A DNA stretch of 64,000 bases, from assembly GCA_016284305.1 (NCBI GenBank), contig JAEEON010000043.1:1-64000 (forward strand), written 5' to 3'. The notes beneath the pieces were generated by a model that made no database searches, was not told the origin of the DNA, and saw nothing but the letters and a program-made list of their open reading frames with translations. The translations under genes were made by a program, and so were the position numbers. This DNA comes from Bacteroidales bacterium. Its GTDB lineage: Bacteria > Bacteroidota > Bacteroidia > Bacteroidales > F082. Below, in pieces: positions 27,292 to 36,596 of this stretch (position 1 is its first letter; every line of letters starts with the position of its first letter).

Positions 27292-29130
27292 CTAATTAAT
27301 CTTCCAAACAACTTCCGCTTTCCAATCCACCTTGGTCTGGTCCGATTGAAGGGTGAAGCCTAAGCGTGAATAAATGCTTAAACTGCCAAATAATTTCACA
27401 CGACCTAAGAGATAAACTCGTGAGCCAAGACCAGAGAAAGTTGGAATGCTGAACGAACCTAAAACGTCGTTCTCGTACATGCTGATGCGACTGCTGTAGT
27501 CATCACTGCTGAATAAAGCATATCGGAAAGTTAACGAATAAGGCCTGTCTTCCGGACGATAGGCGATGTCGTGACAAAGCAGATAACCCCTGCTGTCCAC
27601 AGCATCATCATTGATGTAATGAGTGTATGATATCCTGTCACTAAATATCCACGACTCGGTGACGTGGTAACTAACCTGAAATCGAATGTTCCGACGCGTG
27701 TAAAAGATAGGGTAGTGGCTGAACACATGATCGTTAGCAGAATTCTTCATCCTCGTTTTCGATTTGAACTGCAAGTCCATAGTGGCATCCTTGCCGATCT
27801 GATGAATCACCTTCAGCTGATGCTCTTGGCCCCATGACGGATTATACACTTGACTGCATAGCCACTTCAAACGAAAGAAGTCGCTGTTCGCAATCAACTC
27901 CCATCCCGCCGAAGGCGTACACCGTATGCTGAGATGATAACCTTCCTCAGCCTGACCGCGGCTGCTCGCCTTGATAGCACCAAAGAACAGGTTTTGATAC
28001 CGAGTGCCATAGTTTCGGTACATTATGCTGAAGTTGATATAACCTGTTGGCTTGCACGTCATTCCTGCTAACCCGGCAAGAGCTTGATTCTCACTCATAG
28101 AGATCTCTCCAAAGAAGACCGTTTTGCGTAACTGCCACCGGAAGTCTAGTCCAATATTGGTAAGATGATCGCCTCTGAAATAAAACTGATTGTACTTGCT
28201 CGGCTTGACTACCAGCGCGGTGTCGAACCAACTGTGGATTGCAGTGCACCCCAACTCGATCTGTGGACTGGAGTAGGAGAGGTGCCCTCCAATCACCTGT
28301 TGATTTTTACTGCGACGATTCGAATAAAAGAGTGTGGCATGGATATTCCATAACTTGAGCGTGGTAGCCGCCCCACGTAAAAACCGACCTTCGCTGGCCG
28401 ATGCCTTGGGCCTGACTCCAGAAGCTCGTTTCATCAACGAACCTCCTCCTGCTACGCTGCCGAAACTAAATCCCGACCACATCGTCAAACCCTGACCAAA
28501 ACTCACTTGATAGTCGCCTATGGCCAACGACTCCAATCTCAGTTTCCCCATGATAATGTCCGAGAGATAGCCATGGAAGCCGTAAAACCCGTTGTCCTTC
28601 ATCGCAAAGCCCATCCGGAACTTCTTGCAGTAGCTGTATGTGTATTTCCCTTCTGCCTTACTTGCATATTTTAGCGTGAGCTGATGCCTTCCTTTCGTGA
28701 TCGCTTTACCAAAAGTGAACCGTTCTTGCTCTTGCTGCCATTCGCTTTTCCCGAACTGTATGATAGGCGCCATGAGCATCACTGTCTGTTCGTCAAATTC
28801 ATCTATCATCTTTAGCTCTTCGATGAACAACAGGTCTCCATAATGCTTCCGGTACTCCTTGACGGCTTCCACCTGAAACGCGGAAATCAGACTTAGTTCC
28901 TCGAGATGATGAACCTCTTCGCTGTTGATGTTGATGGGTTGTTCCCTTAATCGCTCATATTCAGCAAGCAATGCTTCAAAATCCTCCGCTATCATCACAC
29001 TGTTACCCTCATCTTCGTTCCCATCCATCTCCTCAAAAAGCCGTTGATATAGCATCTCCTGGACCCCGACAACCGTTTGTGCCGACATCTTCACCCCCAA
29101 AACCAATAATATGATAATCATTTTTCTCAT
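27292..29130 (-). CDS. Helix-hairpin-helix domain outer-membrane beta-barrel protein
   Basis: 612 residues. Signal peptide (MRKMIIILLVLGVKMSAQ), a ComEA-like helix-hairpin-helix region at about 55-110 (LREQPININSEEVHHLEELSLISAFQVEAVKEYRKHYGDL is the pattern, read in short segments: PININS, LEELSLIS, EYRKHYGDL), then a long series of amphipathic beta strands with aromatic ends up to VVWKIN, typical of a large outer-membrane barrel. Common in Bacteroidota; function unknown, DNA binding or uptake is only suggested by the HHH part. The ATG follows the dispersed repeat at 29137-29203. Its last 55 bases are duplicated at 26262-26306. Confidence 0.8.
   Translation of the reverse strand: MRKMIIILLVLGVKMSAQTVVGVQEMLYQRLFEEMDGNEDEGNSVMIAEDFEALLAEYERLREQPININSEEVHHLEELSLISAFQVEAVKEYRKHYGDLLFIEELKMIDEFDEQTVMLMAPIIQFGKSEWQQEQERFTFGKAITKGRHQLTLKYASKAEGKYTYSYCKKFRMGFAMKDNGFYGFHGYLSDIIMGKLRLESLAIGDYQVSFGQGLTMWSGFSFGSVAGGGSLMKRASGVRPKASASEGRFLRGAATTLKLWNIHATLFYSNRRSKNQQVIGGHLSYSSPQIELGCTAIHSWFDTALVVKPSKYNQFYFRGDHLTNIGLDFRWQLRKTVFFGEISMSENQALAGLAGMTCKPTGYINFSIMYRNYGTRYQNLFFGAIKASSRGQAEEGYHLSIRCTPSAGWELIANSDFFRLKWLCSQVYNPSWGQEHQLKVIHQIGKDATMDLQFKSKTRMKNSANDHVFSHYPIFYTRRNIRFQVSYHVTESWIFSDRISYTHYINDDAVDSRGYLLCHDIAYRPEDRPYSLTFRYALFSSDDYSSRISMYENDVLGSFSIPTFSGLGSRVYLLGRVKLFGSLSIYSRLGFTLQSDQTKVDWKAEVVWKIN
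27302..27346. repeat. 45-bp direct repeat, copy 2
   Basis: Partner of 26262-26306 (43 of 45 identical); encodes the end of the barrel protein. Confidence 0.75.
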
Positions 29131-29136
29131 TTTCTA

Positions 29137-29203
29137 CCGAGCTTGCCCCCCTGCGGGGTTCTCCTACCAAAAGATCACCTTTCACCTTTCACCTTTCACC
29201 TCC
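29137..29203 (-). repeat. Dispersed palindromic element with heptad tail, copy 1
   Basis: Minus strand: four 7-bp units AAAGGTG-type (29176-29203), then GGTGATCTTTTGGTAGGAG, a hairpin AACCCCGCAGGGG, and CAAGCTCGGTAG. The same arrangement occurs on the plus strand at 37337-37412. It sits between two minus-strand genes: the heptads supply the last codons and stop of the upstream gene, and the element ends a few bases before the next ATG. Confidence 0.75.
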
Positions 29204-30001
29204 TCCCATCACCACCGCTCCAAGCATCTGGTGCATCTGTGCAGAGATGTCTATTTTGAGCCATCCAAGCCGATAGCCAATGCCAAAACTAAGCATGTCG
29301 GGATTGTGCTGTACCCCAACTCGCATCCAAAACCGGTTGAACAGCTGGTATTCAAAGCCTGCACCGATACGCACCCCATCACGACTGCTGTCCCGTTCCA
29401 CATCGACTTGCCCGACGAATGTCTGGGTAAGCTGATACGACAACCCTAGCCGCATCACGATGGGAAGCTGGTCCTCATTGAGCGTCTTCCAACGACTCAT
29501 GATCGGGTGGGTGCGGCATGCTCCTAGTCGAAGCTTTTCTGTGACTTGCGACTGAACGCCCAAGGCAAAGTCGAACGCCCCTCGATTGGGATAGCCCTCG
29601 CCAAAATGCAACAACAAATAATCCACCCGAAGCCCCATCTGCAAGTATGGCCCAAAGCTACGCGCATAGGCCAAACCGAAACTGCTCTCGTTGTATTGGC
29701 TGCTGCCAAATTGGTTGACACTCAGTCCGAAACATCCCACCTTGGGAATCGATGCAGTCAGACTCCCACTCTTGAAAGCCGTTTCTTTGAGCATCCATTG
29801 GTTCTCATAATACAATCCAAAGCTCCATCCCTTGAGCAATGCAATGCCCGATGGGTTGTTATGAACCGACCATACACTTTGGTCTGCGATAGCTGTCCGT
29901 CCTAAAGATGCAGCACGTCCCCCAACAATCCTGTTATAGTCAATTGCTTTTGTAAGAAGGGGTAATAGAAATAATAAAATAGTAATAATAAATCTTTTCA
30001 T
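29189..30001 (-). CDS. Outer-membrane beta-barrel protein, PorV/UPF0164-like
   Basis: 270 residues from ATG 30001 (MKRFIITILLFLLPLLTKA signal peptide); an upstream in-frame start would give an implausible N-terminus. Mature part: RIVGGRAASLGRTAIADQSVWSVHNNPSGIALL near the start, a pattern seen in Bacteroidota barrels of the PorV/FadL-like kind (NNPSG), then alternating strands. No partner T9SS genes nearby. The C-terminus GGGER and its TGA are encoded by the heptad repeat. Confidence 0.75.
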   Translation of the reverse strand: MKRFIITILLFLLPLLTKAIDYNRIVGGRAASLGRTAIADQSVWSVHNNPSGIALLKGWSFGLYYENQWMLKETAFKSGSLTASIPKVGCFGLSVNQFGSSQYNESSFGLAYARSFGPYLQMGLRVDYLLLHFGEGYPNRGAFDFALGVQSQVTEKLRLGACRTHPIMSRWKTLNEDQLPIVMRLGLSYQLTQTFVGQVDVERDSSRDGVRIGAGFEYQLFNRFWMRVGVQHNPDMLSFGIGYRLGWLKIDISAQMHQMLGAVVMGGGER

Positions 30002-30115
30002 AATGTTGAAATAATATGCAAATATATATAAAAATTCATTGTAAATACATTTTTTTGTAAAAAAGTGGCTTATTTGAATGAAAAAGGGTAAATTTGCCAA
30101 CTAAACAGAAACGTT

Positions 30116-30616
30116 ATGAGCTGGTTGTTGATCATCATTGCCATTGTGCTGCTTCTTGTTGGAGTGGTGGGAGCCATCGTTCCTGGCATCGCAGGACCGC
30201 CATTTAGTTTTGCCGGCCTGCTGGTGTTCTCGTTCATTGACGGCATCAATTACCCCACCCAGTTTCTGGTGATCATGGGCATTATCGGTGCAGTTGTGTT
30301 CATCCTCGATTACGTGGTTCCCGTTTGGGGTACCAAGACTTTGGGCGGTACGAAAGCGGGGACTAGAGGTAGTACCATTGGGCTGATCTTAGGACTGCTG
30401 CTCACCATTATTTTTCCCGTGGGGTTCATAGCCGTCCTTCTTGGACCCTTTATCGGTGCCTATATCGGCGAGCGTACAAGCGGCACCGACGACCATCTGG
30501 CGTGGCGATCCGCCTTTGGCAGTTTCGTGGGTTTCCTCTTTGGCACCTTCCTTAAACTGGTCTATGCTGTGGCGTGTATCTATTTTTTTGTAAAAGACTT
30601 AATTCATTGGATATGA
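30116..30616 (+). CDS. DUF456 membrane protein
   Basis: 166 residues, about four to five hydrophobic segments with Gly-rich turns (VVGAIVPGIAGPPFSFAGLL; GFIAVLLGPFIGAYIGE), the DUF456 pattern. Inner-membrane protein of unknown function, common in Bacteroidota. Its stop overlaps the transketolase start by four bases (ATGA). Confidence 0.88.
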   Translation: MSWLLIIIAIVLLLVGVVGAIVPGIAGPPFSFAGLLVFSFIDGINYPTQFLVIMGIIGAVVFILDYVVPVWGTKTLGGTKAGTRGSTIGLILGLLLTIIFPVGFIAVLLGPFIGAYIGERTSGTDDHLAWRSAFGSFVGFLFGTFLKLVYAVACIYFFVKDLIHWI

Positions 30617-31428
30617 TTGATTATCAAGGTAAGGCGAAGCATATTCGTGAGCTGATCCTGACCTCATTGACGGAGGCGGGCTCGGGACATACGGGTGGCT
30701 CGCTCGACTTAGTTGATGTGTTTACTGTTCTCTATTTTTGTCATTTGCGTCATGATCCTGCCCAACCTAAGTGGGAGGACCGTGACAAAGTGGTGCTCTC
30801 CATTGGTCACACCGCTCCAGTGCTCTATGCTACGCTGGCAGCAGCCGGCTATTTTCCCGAGGAAGAGATGATGACGCTTCGCAAGCTCGGAAGCCGCCTT
30901 CAAGGCCATCCCAGTTATGCTTTCCAGCTACCTGGACTTGAGACTTGCTCGGGCTCTTTGGGACAAGGCTTGGGCGTCGCCCTCGGCATGGCAATGGCTG
31001 CCAAGATGGATGGTAAACCCAACAGGGTGTTCTGCGTGATGGGCGACGGTGAACAACAGGAGGGAAGCGTCTGGGAAGCAGCCATGGCTGCTGCACATCA
31101 CAAAGTGGATAACCTCTGCGCTATCATCGACCGTAACCGACTGCAGATTGACGGTGGCACCGAACAGGTGATGGGTATCGATCCACTTAAGGATAAATGG
31201 ACGGCCTTTGGCTGGCGTGCCATCGAGATTGACGGCCACGACTTTGATCAGATTAAGATGGCCCTCGAGTTGGCAGACAAGACCGTTGACAGGCCCACCG
31301 TCATTATCGCCGACACAGTGATGGGCAAAGGTGTGCCCTCCATCGAGAATAACAACCAATGGCATGGCAAAGTGCCGACAGCGGAGCAGCTGGGAGTGTT
31401 CTTGGGGGAGTTGAGAGTTGAGAGTTGA
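30613..31428 (+). CDS. Transketolase, N-terminal (TPP-binding) subunit
   Basis: 271 residues starting at ATG 30613 (MIDYQGKAKHIRELIL). TPP-binding segment MGDGEQQEGSVWEAAMAAAHHKVDNL with the GDG...N motif, and GSLGQGLGVALGMA. In many Bacteroidota transketolase is split into N and C subunits; this is the first, for the non-oxidative pentose phosphate pathway. The final residues LRVES and the stop come from a heptad repeat (31411-31438). The partner gene starts 13 bases downstream. Confidence 0.93.
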   Translation: MIDYQGKAKHIRELILTSLTEAGSGHTGGSLDLVDVFTVLYFCHLRHDPAQPKWEDRDKVVLSIGHTAPVLYATLAAAGYFPEEEMMTLRKLGSRLQGHPSYAFQLPGLETCSGSLGQGLGVALGMAMAAKMDGKPNRVFCVMGDGEQQEGSVWEAAMAAAHHKVDNLCAIIDRNRLQIDGGTEQVMGIDPLKDKWTAFGWRAIEIDGHDFDQIKMALELADKTVDRPTVIIADTVMGKGVPSIENNNQWHGKVPTAEQLGVFLGELRVES

Positions 31429-31438
31429 AAAATGAAAG
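31411..31438 (+). repeat. Heptad repeat at transketolase junction
   Basis: Units TTGAGAG, TTGAGAG, TTGAAAA, ATGAAAG. It contains the stop codon of the N subunit gene and ends three bases before the ATG of the next gene. Confidence 0.75.
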
Positions 31439-31441
31439 GTT

Positions 31442-33331
31442 ATGAAATATACGAATAAAGGGAATAAAGCAACCAAATTAGGTTTTGGTGAAGGCGTGCT
31501 GGATGCAGCACGTGACGACGACCGTGTGGTCGGATTGGGAGCGGACATCACTGCATCCGTCGGTATGAATTTCTTTAAGGAGGCCTATCCTGAGCGTTTT
31601 TTCTCGATGGGCATCGCTGAGCAAGACGCGATGGCGGTGGCCTCAGGAATGGCTCTTGGCGGCAAGATACCGGTGTTTAGCACCTATGGCGTCTTTGCTG
31701 CACATCGTGCCAACGACCAGATACGCATCTCCGCCTGCTACAATAACGTCCATGTGGTCATCGGAGGTGCCCATGCAGGAGTCTCCGTCGGGCCCGATGG
31801 CGCTACACATCAGGCGTTGGAAGATATCGCCGCGATGCGCGTGCTGCCTAACATGACGGTCATCTCTCCTTGCGACGCCACGCAGGCTAGAATCGCAACC
31901 CGTAAGGCTATCCTCGAACTTGACGGACCAGTTTATGTCCGTTTCGGAAGGGAACCTGTGCCCGACTTTACCGCTGATGATCAAGAGTTTGTGATTGGCA
32001 AAGCCCAGCTGATGAATGAGGGCAGCGACATCACTATCGTTGCTACCGGTAACGAAGTGTGGGAATCGCTTAAGGCTGCCGATGACTTGCAGAAATTGGG
32101 CATCTCGGCTAGAGTCATCAATATGCACACGATTAAGCCTTTGGATGGCGATATCCTGCTCAATGCCGCTGACGAGACCAGGGTTATCTTCACTGTTGAA
32201 GAACATCAAACAGCAGGAGGACTGGGTGGAGCCGTTACGGAGTTTCTGTCACAACACCATCCCATCCGGGTCTGCCGTATCGGTGTTGACGACAGCTTCG
32301 GTGAGTCGGGATTGGCCCCTGAATTGATGCATAAGTATGGCCTAGATGCAGAAGGCATCGTCAAACGTGTCCTCGCTGAGATCGCCTTCGAAGATCTCAG
32401 CGTGTTCATTCCCAAGATGGGAAAACCGTTCTCTACTTATCCTAAGGGGCTATATACCAGTAAGATGCTTTATGAAGGCTACGATCCAAACCAGGAGGAG
32501 ACCTTCAATACCTGTTTCGATACTCGAGTCTATAATCACTATATCAGTATGGGTAAACGCGGTCAAGACGTCCGTGAGACTTTGGCGCGCTCCCTGCATG
32601 ACCATTTCATCACCCATGCCTTGTATCAGCTTCTCGACCAGTATGATGAGAAGAAAGTCATCGGTGTCATGGGTGGACATGCTCGTCGGCGTGATGACCC
32701 CCAGTATCGTCAGATTGTCTTTCTTAGCAAGCGACTCACCGAGATGGGCCGCCTGATGGTCACCGGTGGAGGACCGGGAGCCATGGAAGCCACTCACTTG
32801 GGAGCGTATATGGCAGGTCGCCCTGACAGTGACGTCGAAGAGGCTCTTGCCATGATGACCCCATCGCCGACCTTCCGTGACGAAGGTTGGTTGCGTAGCG
32901 CATTTAAGGTCATGGAACGTTTTCCGATGGTCACCGAATACCACAGCCTCGCCATACCTACATGGTATTATGGTCATGAGCCAACCACGCCCTTCGCTAC
33001 TGACATCGCCAAATATTTCGATAATAGTGTTCGCGAAGATGGCATCGTCACCGTTGCCAAGGGCGGCATTATCTACACTCCCGGAAGTGCCGGAACCATG
33101 CAGGAAATCTTCCAAGATGCCGGTCAAAACCATTACGAGAGCGTGGGCTATGCCAGCCCGATGATCTTCATGGGTAAGGACTATTACACCAACTATATGC
33201 CGGCGTATTCCTTGCTCAAAGACCTCAGTGATCGCGGCATCTTCAAGAACATGATTCTGACCATCTCCGATGACAACGATGAAATCATCGCTGCGGTTGA
33301 AGATTTTTTCAACAATAACGTAATGTGCTGA
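31442..33331 (+). CDS. Transketolase C-terminal subunit fused to LOG/lysine-decarboxylase-like Rossmann domain
   Basis: 629 residues. Residues 1-310 are the pyrimidine-binding and C-terminal transketolase domains (FFSMGIAEQDAMAVASG with the catalytic Glu; GVSVGPDGATHQALEDIA; HTIKPLDG). From about 315 to the end is a Rossmann protein of the LOG/TIGR00730-like type: VIGVMGGHARRRDDPQYRQ, VTGGGPGAMEATHLGAYMAG and TPGSAGTMQEIFQDA in place of PGGxGTxxE. The reading frame is continuous; an 8-bp inverted repeat CTGAGATC/GATCTCAG lies at the junction (32376-32400). The LOG-like part could hydrolyse nucleotide monophosphates. The fusion is unusual; a frameshift or lost stop is possible. Confidence 0.85.
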   Translation: MKYTNKGNKATKLGFGEGVLDAARDDDRVVGLGADITASVGMNFFKEAYPERFFSMGIAEQDAMAVASGMALGGKIPVFSTYGVFAAHRANDQIRISACYNNVHVVIGGAHAGVSVGPDGATHQALEDIAAMRVLPNMTVISPCDATQARIATRKAILELDGPVYVRFGREPVPDFTADDQEFVIGKAQLMNEGSDITIVATGNEVWESLKAADDLQKLGISARVINMHTIKPLDGDILLNAADETRVIFTVEEHQTAGGLGGAVTEFLSQHHPIRVCRIGVDDSFGESGLAPELMHKYGLDAEGIVKRVLAEIAFEDLSVFIPKMGKPFSTYPKGLYTSKMLYEGYDPNQEETFNTCFDTRVYNHYISMGKRGQDVRETLARSLHDHFITHALYQLLDQYDEKKVIGVMGGHARRRDDPQYRQIVFLSKRLTEMGRLMVTGGGPGAMEATHLGAYMAGRPDSDVEEALAMMTPSPTFRDEGWLRSAFKVMERFPMVTEYHSLAIPTWYYGHEPTTPFATDIAKYFDNSVREDGIVTVAKGGIIYTPGSAGTMQEIFQDAGQNHYESVGYASPMIFMGKDYYTNYMPAYSLLKDLSDRGIFKNMILTISDDNDEIIAAVEDFFNNNVMC

Positions 33332-33370
33332 GTTCTATTTAATTGTGCTCATCCAAGCCATAGTAAGCGT

Positions 33371-33455
33371 GGGTATCGGATGCGTAAGATTTGTTCGAGG
33401 ACGGCTCCCAGGGTCCAGGACAAACGGTAGCAATCAACGATACCCTGCTTTTTTT
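33371..33455 (+). terminator. Long structured 3' region with terminator, possible small RNA
   Basis: GGGTATCG (33371-33378) pairs with CGATACCC (33438-33445) just before a T7 run. The 59 bases between them can themselves pair (TTGT/ACAA, GGAC/GTCC, near 33401-33425), giving one extended hairpin of about 75 nt. It terminates the transketolase operon; the size and order suggest it might persist as a 3'-derived small RNA. Confidence 0.5.
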
Positions 33456-35178
33456 ATTCAGGACGGCGGAACTGGTCGCCGGTCTGCTCAATCACGGCCT
33501 TCTTCCATGAATCAGGATAGCCAGGCTGTTTAGGTTTGGCAGGATATCCATGGCCATTGCGCTTGAACTCACCGTTTTCTTCTTGCTTGACGTTGCTGTC
33601 AAGGTACTTCACTAGAAGATAATGATCCAGCTCTTTCCATCGTTTGACGGTGTTGTGTCCAGCCTGGTTGGAGAAATCGGTGAGATAGGCGATGGCTTTG
33701 TCTGGGTCTTGCTCATAGAAGCTTAAGGCTTGGCTGTCGGCATAGTTCACTTGTTCTTGATAGCCGTTCTCCAGCTCGTTTTGCACGGTCTGGATGTCGC
33801 CAATGACGCGGTTGTAGAACAAGTACTTGAAATGTGCCAGTCGGTTGAAGACCCAGAAAGCGGCATTGTCGCTGTAGGTAAGCATGTCACCGTTGCCAAC
33901 ACGATATTCAATCGGCACCTCGCTGATGGAGCAGTAAAATGGGGTGTAAACGGTGGAGTTGGTGTCGTCAACACCAAACCAGATGATGCCTCCGATGGCG
34001 TTGGGCAGCCAGCTGCGGCTTTGTGCGATGAAAGAGAAACCCGTCTGCACCACCTCGATGCTTCGCTCGTTGAGGTAGGGCTTGCCTTCATATTCCCAAT
34101 ACAAGGGGTTGAAACGGAAGGGCGAGCCGAAAGGACCTGCACCCACGTCTTGGGTCTTGTCCAACTCGGTGCCTTGGAAGTGATCGCGTTGGAAAGCCAT
34201 CATATCGCTGAGGCTGATCTTACGGTTGGGCTTGATATACAGTGGCATGCGGTGTGCCAAGTCTTTGCCTGTGACATAGTCCCAATATTCGTCCATGCCG
34301 TCACAGACCTTATTGAACATGGTCCACACGCGTAAGTCGCACACTCGGGCTGCGCTGAAGTCAACGGGGGCGTAGGCGGCTGAGAAGTCGAAATCCTTGT
34401 CCTTGCCACTGAAGTAGCCTTTGCGACGGGCGAATTCGACGACATCGTGCTTGTAAATCACCTCAACTTGCTCGTTGTATAGCTTTTTCCAATCTTTGTC
34501 GGTGATGGAGGTCTTGCCGTCGCGAAGTGGGAAAGTGGTGATCCTGGCGGCATTGGCATGGCCACTCACGTAACCGTCGGGGATACGGATGGCCACCCAC
34601 ACGGCTCCACGGTCGGCGTTGATGGTGTCACCCGTCTTGGTCGCCATCGGGGTGTAGCCCCTGGGCATGATCTCCATATACCAAACCTCGTTGGCATCGC
34701 TGATGCTGAACGATTCACCGTCGCTGCCATAGCCGTATTCCTCCACCAAGTCAGCCATGACTTTGATGGCTTCACGGGCGCTGCGGCTGCGTTCCAAGGC
34801 GATGAACATCAGGCTGCCGTAATCGACGATGCCCGTCGGGTCCATCAACTCCTCGCGGCCACCGAAAGTGGTCTCACCTAGCGCCACCTGGTTCTCGTTG
34901 ATGTAGCCAACCACCTGGTAGGTATGGGCGGGTTGCGGCACGCTACCCCGTGGTGCGTTGGTGCCACGGTCGTAGCATACCCTCATGCTCCCCGCCGGCC
35001 AGTCGGCGGCAGGAGTGAAGTAGAGCTCGCCATAGCGGATGTGCGAATCGGCGCAGTAGCTGATGAAATTGGAACCATCAACAGTGGCACCCTTGGTTAT
35101 CAGGAAGTTGGTGCAGGCTTGGGCCGTGTTGAAAGCGACAAGCAAGGCGATGATGCCTAAGGAACGGAAAAGTCTCAT
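33454..35178 (-). CDS. C69 family dipeptidase, secreted
   Basis: 574 residues from ATG 35178 (MRLFRSLGIIALLVAFNTAQA signal, then Cys); an in-frame ATG at 35187 is also possible. Peptidase C69 is an Ntn-hydrolase whose nucleophile is the N-terminal Cys exposed after signal removal: ACTNFLITKGATVDGSNFISY. Further family marks: GREELMDPTGIVDYG, SFSISDANEVWYMEIM. Cleaves dipeptides in the periplasm or outside. Monocistronic, divergent from rarA. Confidence 0.9.
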   Translation of the reverse strand: MRLFRSLGIIALLVAFNTAQACTNFLITKGATVDGSNFISYCADSHIRYGELYFTPAADWPAGSMRVCYDRGTNAPRGSVPQPAHTYQVVGYINENQVALGETTFGGREELMDPTGIVDYGSLMFIALERSRSAREAIKVMADLVEEYGYGSDGESFSISDANEVWYMEIMPRGYTPMATKTGDTINADRGAVWVAIRIPDGYVSGHANAARITTFPLRDGKTSITDKDWKKLYNEQVEVIYKHDVVEFARRKGYFSGKDKDFDFSAAYAPVDFSAARVCDLRVWTMFNKVCDGMDEYWDYVTGKDLAHRMPLYIKPNRKISLSDMMAFQRDHFQGTELDKTQDVGAGPFGSPFRFNPLYWEYEGKPYLNERSIEVVQTGFSFIAQSRSWLPNAIGGIIWFGVDDTNSTVYTPFYCSISEVPIEYRVGNGDMLTYSDNAAFWVFNRLAHFKYLFYNRVIGDIQTVQNELENGYQEQVNYADSQALSFYEQDPDKAIAYLTDFSNQAGHNTVKRWKELDHYLLVKYLDSNVKQEENGEFKRNGHGYPAKPKQPGYPDSWKKAVIEQTGDQFRRPE

Positions 35179-35219
35179 GAGAATCATTTTTATTTCAGGC
35201 AAAAATAGGAAAAGATTCG

Positions 35220-35227
35220 TAACTTTG
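35220..35227 (+). promoter_or_regulatory. -7 box of rarA
   Basis: TAACTTTG, 26 bases before the ATG at 35253. Confidence 0.55.
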
Positions 35228-35252
35228 CATCTTTGAGCTTAACTATTGTGGA

Positions 35253-36536
35253 ATGAAATCGACCATACCCTTAGCGGAACGCCTGCGACCGACCACCCTT
35301 GACGACTATATCGGGCAGAGACACATCATCGGCGACAATGCCGTGTTACGCCGCGCCATCGAGAGCGGTAGGGTGCCTTCCATGATCTTCTGGGGACCTC
35401 CCGGAGTGGGCAAGACCACCTTGGCATACATCATCTCCAAACAGGTGAAACGCCAGTTCTTCCAGCTGAGCGCCGTCAGCAGTGGCGTCAAGGAAGTGCG
35501 CGATGTCATCGACCGAGCACGCATGTTGCCTGAGTCGCCTATCCTCTTCATCGACGAGATCCACCGTTTCAGTAAGTCGCAACAAGACTCGCTGCTCGGA
35601 GCCGTCGAGAAGGGCCTCGTCACCCTCATCGGTGCTACTACCGAGAATCCGAGCTTCGAGGTCATCTCACCCTTGCTGTCACGTTGTCAGGTTTATGTGC
35701 TCAAATCACTTGAGATGGAAGACCTCAAAGTGATGCTCGACAAGGCAGTGAAGGCGCTGGAGTACGATTATGGCAAACCTATCGTGATTCAAGAGCCCGA
35801 AGCTTTGATGCGCATCAGTGGTGGTGACGGTCGTAAACTGTTGAACGCTATAGAGTTAGTCGTCTCTTCCTTGGATGATCTGGATCCTGATGCGAAGGAA
35901 CTGGTGGTGACCAACGATTTTACTACCGACTGTATTCAGAGTAACCTCGTGAAATACGACAAGCAGGGGGAGATGCACTATGATGTCATATCGGCATTCA
36001 TCAAGTCGATGCGAGGCAGCGACCCCAATGCGGCTTTGTATTATCTGGCCCGCATGATCGAGGCGGGGGAGGACCCGCTTTTCATTGCCCGAAGAATGTT
36101 GATCTTGGCATCGGAGGATATTGGCAATGCCAACCCTAATGCGCTGTTGTTGGCCAATGCCTGTTTCGATGCTGTCAACAAGATCGGTTGGCCGGAGAGT
36201 CGTATCATCCTTTCGCAGACGGTGACTTATCTCGCTTCGTCGCCAAAGAGCAACGCCGCGGTTGCCGCCATCGACGCAGCCCAGGCCTTGGTGCGTCAGA
36301 CGGGCGACCTTCCTGTGCCTCTGCATCTGCGTAATGCCCCTACCAAGCTGATGAAAGATCTCGGCTATGCCAAGGGTTACAAATATGCTCACGCTTATTC
36401 GGGAAACTTTGTGGATCAAGAATTTCTGCCCGATGCGATTTCTGGCACGGTTTTGTATGATCCACAGGACAATCCGCGTGAACGGGAATTGAGGAAATAC
36501 CTGCGTGAACGTTGGAAAGAGAAATATAACTATTAA
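35253..36536 (+). CDS. rarA: Replication-associated recombination protein A (AAA+ ATPase)
   Basis: 427 residues. PLAERLRPTTLDDYIGQRHI at the N-terminus, Walker A GPPGVGKTT at about 48-56, Walker B LFIDEIHRF, sensor 1 GATTENPSF, and the C-terminal MgsA/RarA segment (MIEAGEDPLFIARRMLILASEDIG). Acts at stalled forks and in recombination, as a tetrameric clamp-loader-like ATPase. Confidence 0.95.
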   Translation: MKSTIPLAERLRPTTLDDYIGQRHIIGDNAVLRRAIESGRVPSMIFWGPPGVGKTTLAYIISKQVKRQFFQLSAVSSGVKEVRDVIDRARMLPESPILFIDEIHRFSKSQQDSLLGAVEKGLVTLIGATTENPSFEVISPLLSRCQVYVLKSLEMEDLKVMLDKAVKALEYDYGKPIVIQEPEALMRISGGDGRKLLNAIELVVSSLDDLDPDAKELVVTNDFTTDCIQSNLVKYDKQGEMHYDVISAFIKSMRGSDPNAALYYLARMIEAGEDPLFIARRMLILASEDIGNANPNALLLANACFDAVNKIGWPESRIILSQTVTYLASSPKSNAAVAAIDAAQALVRQTGDLPVPLHLRNAPTKLMKDLGYAKGYKYAHAYSGNFVDQEFLPDAISGTVLYDPQDNPRERELRKYLRERWKEKYNY

Positions 36537-36596
36537 CCTGGCGCCTCGAAGAGGCGTTCTCCAAAGAACCCCATGCGGAAGTGTGGGTAGATAACC

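Noticed and set aside
33371-33455. Possible 4.5S/SRP RNA because of a single extended hairpin with CCAGGGTCC and GGTAGCA
   Set aside because: The conserved tetraloop and the GGAAGCAG-type motif of SRP helix 8 cannot be placed; kept only as a terminator-associated RNA.
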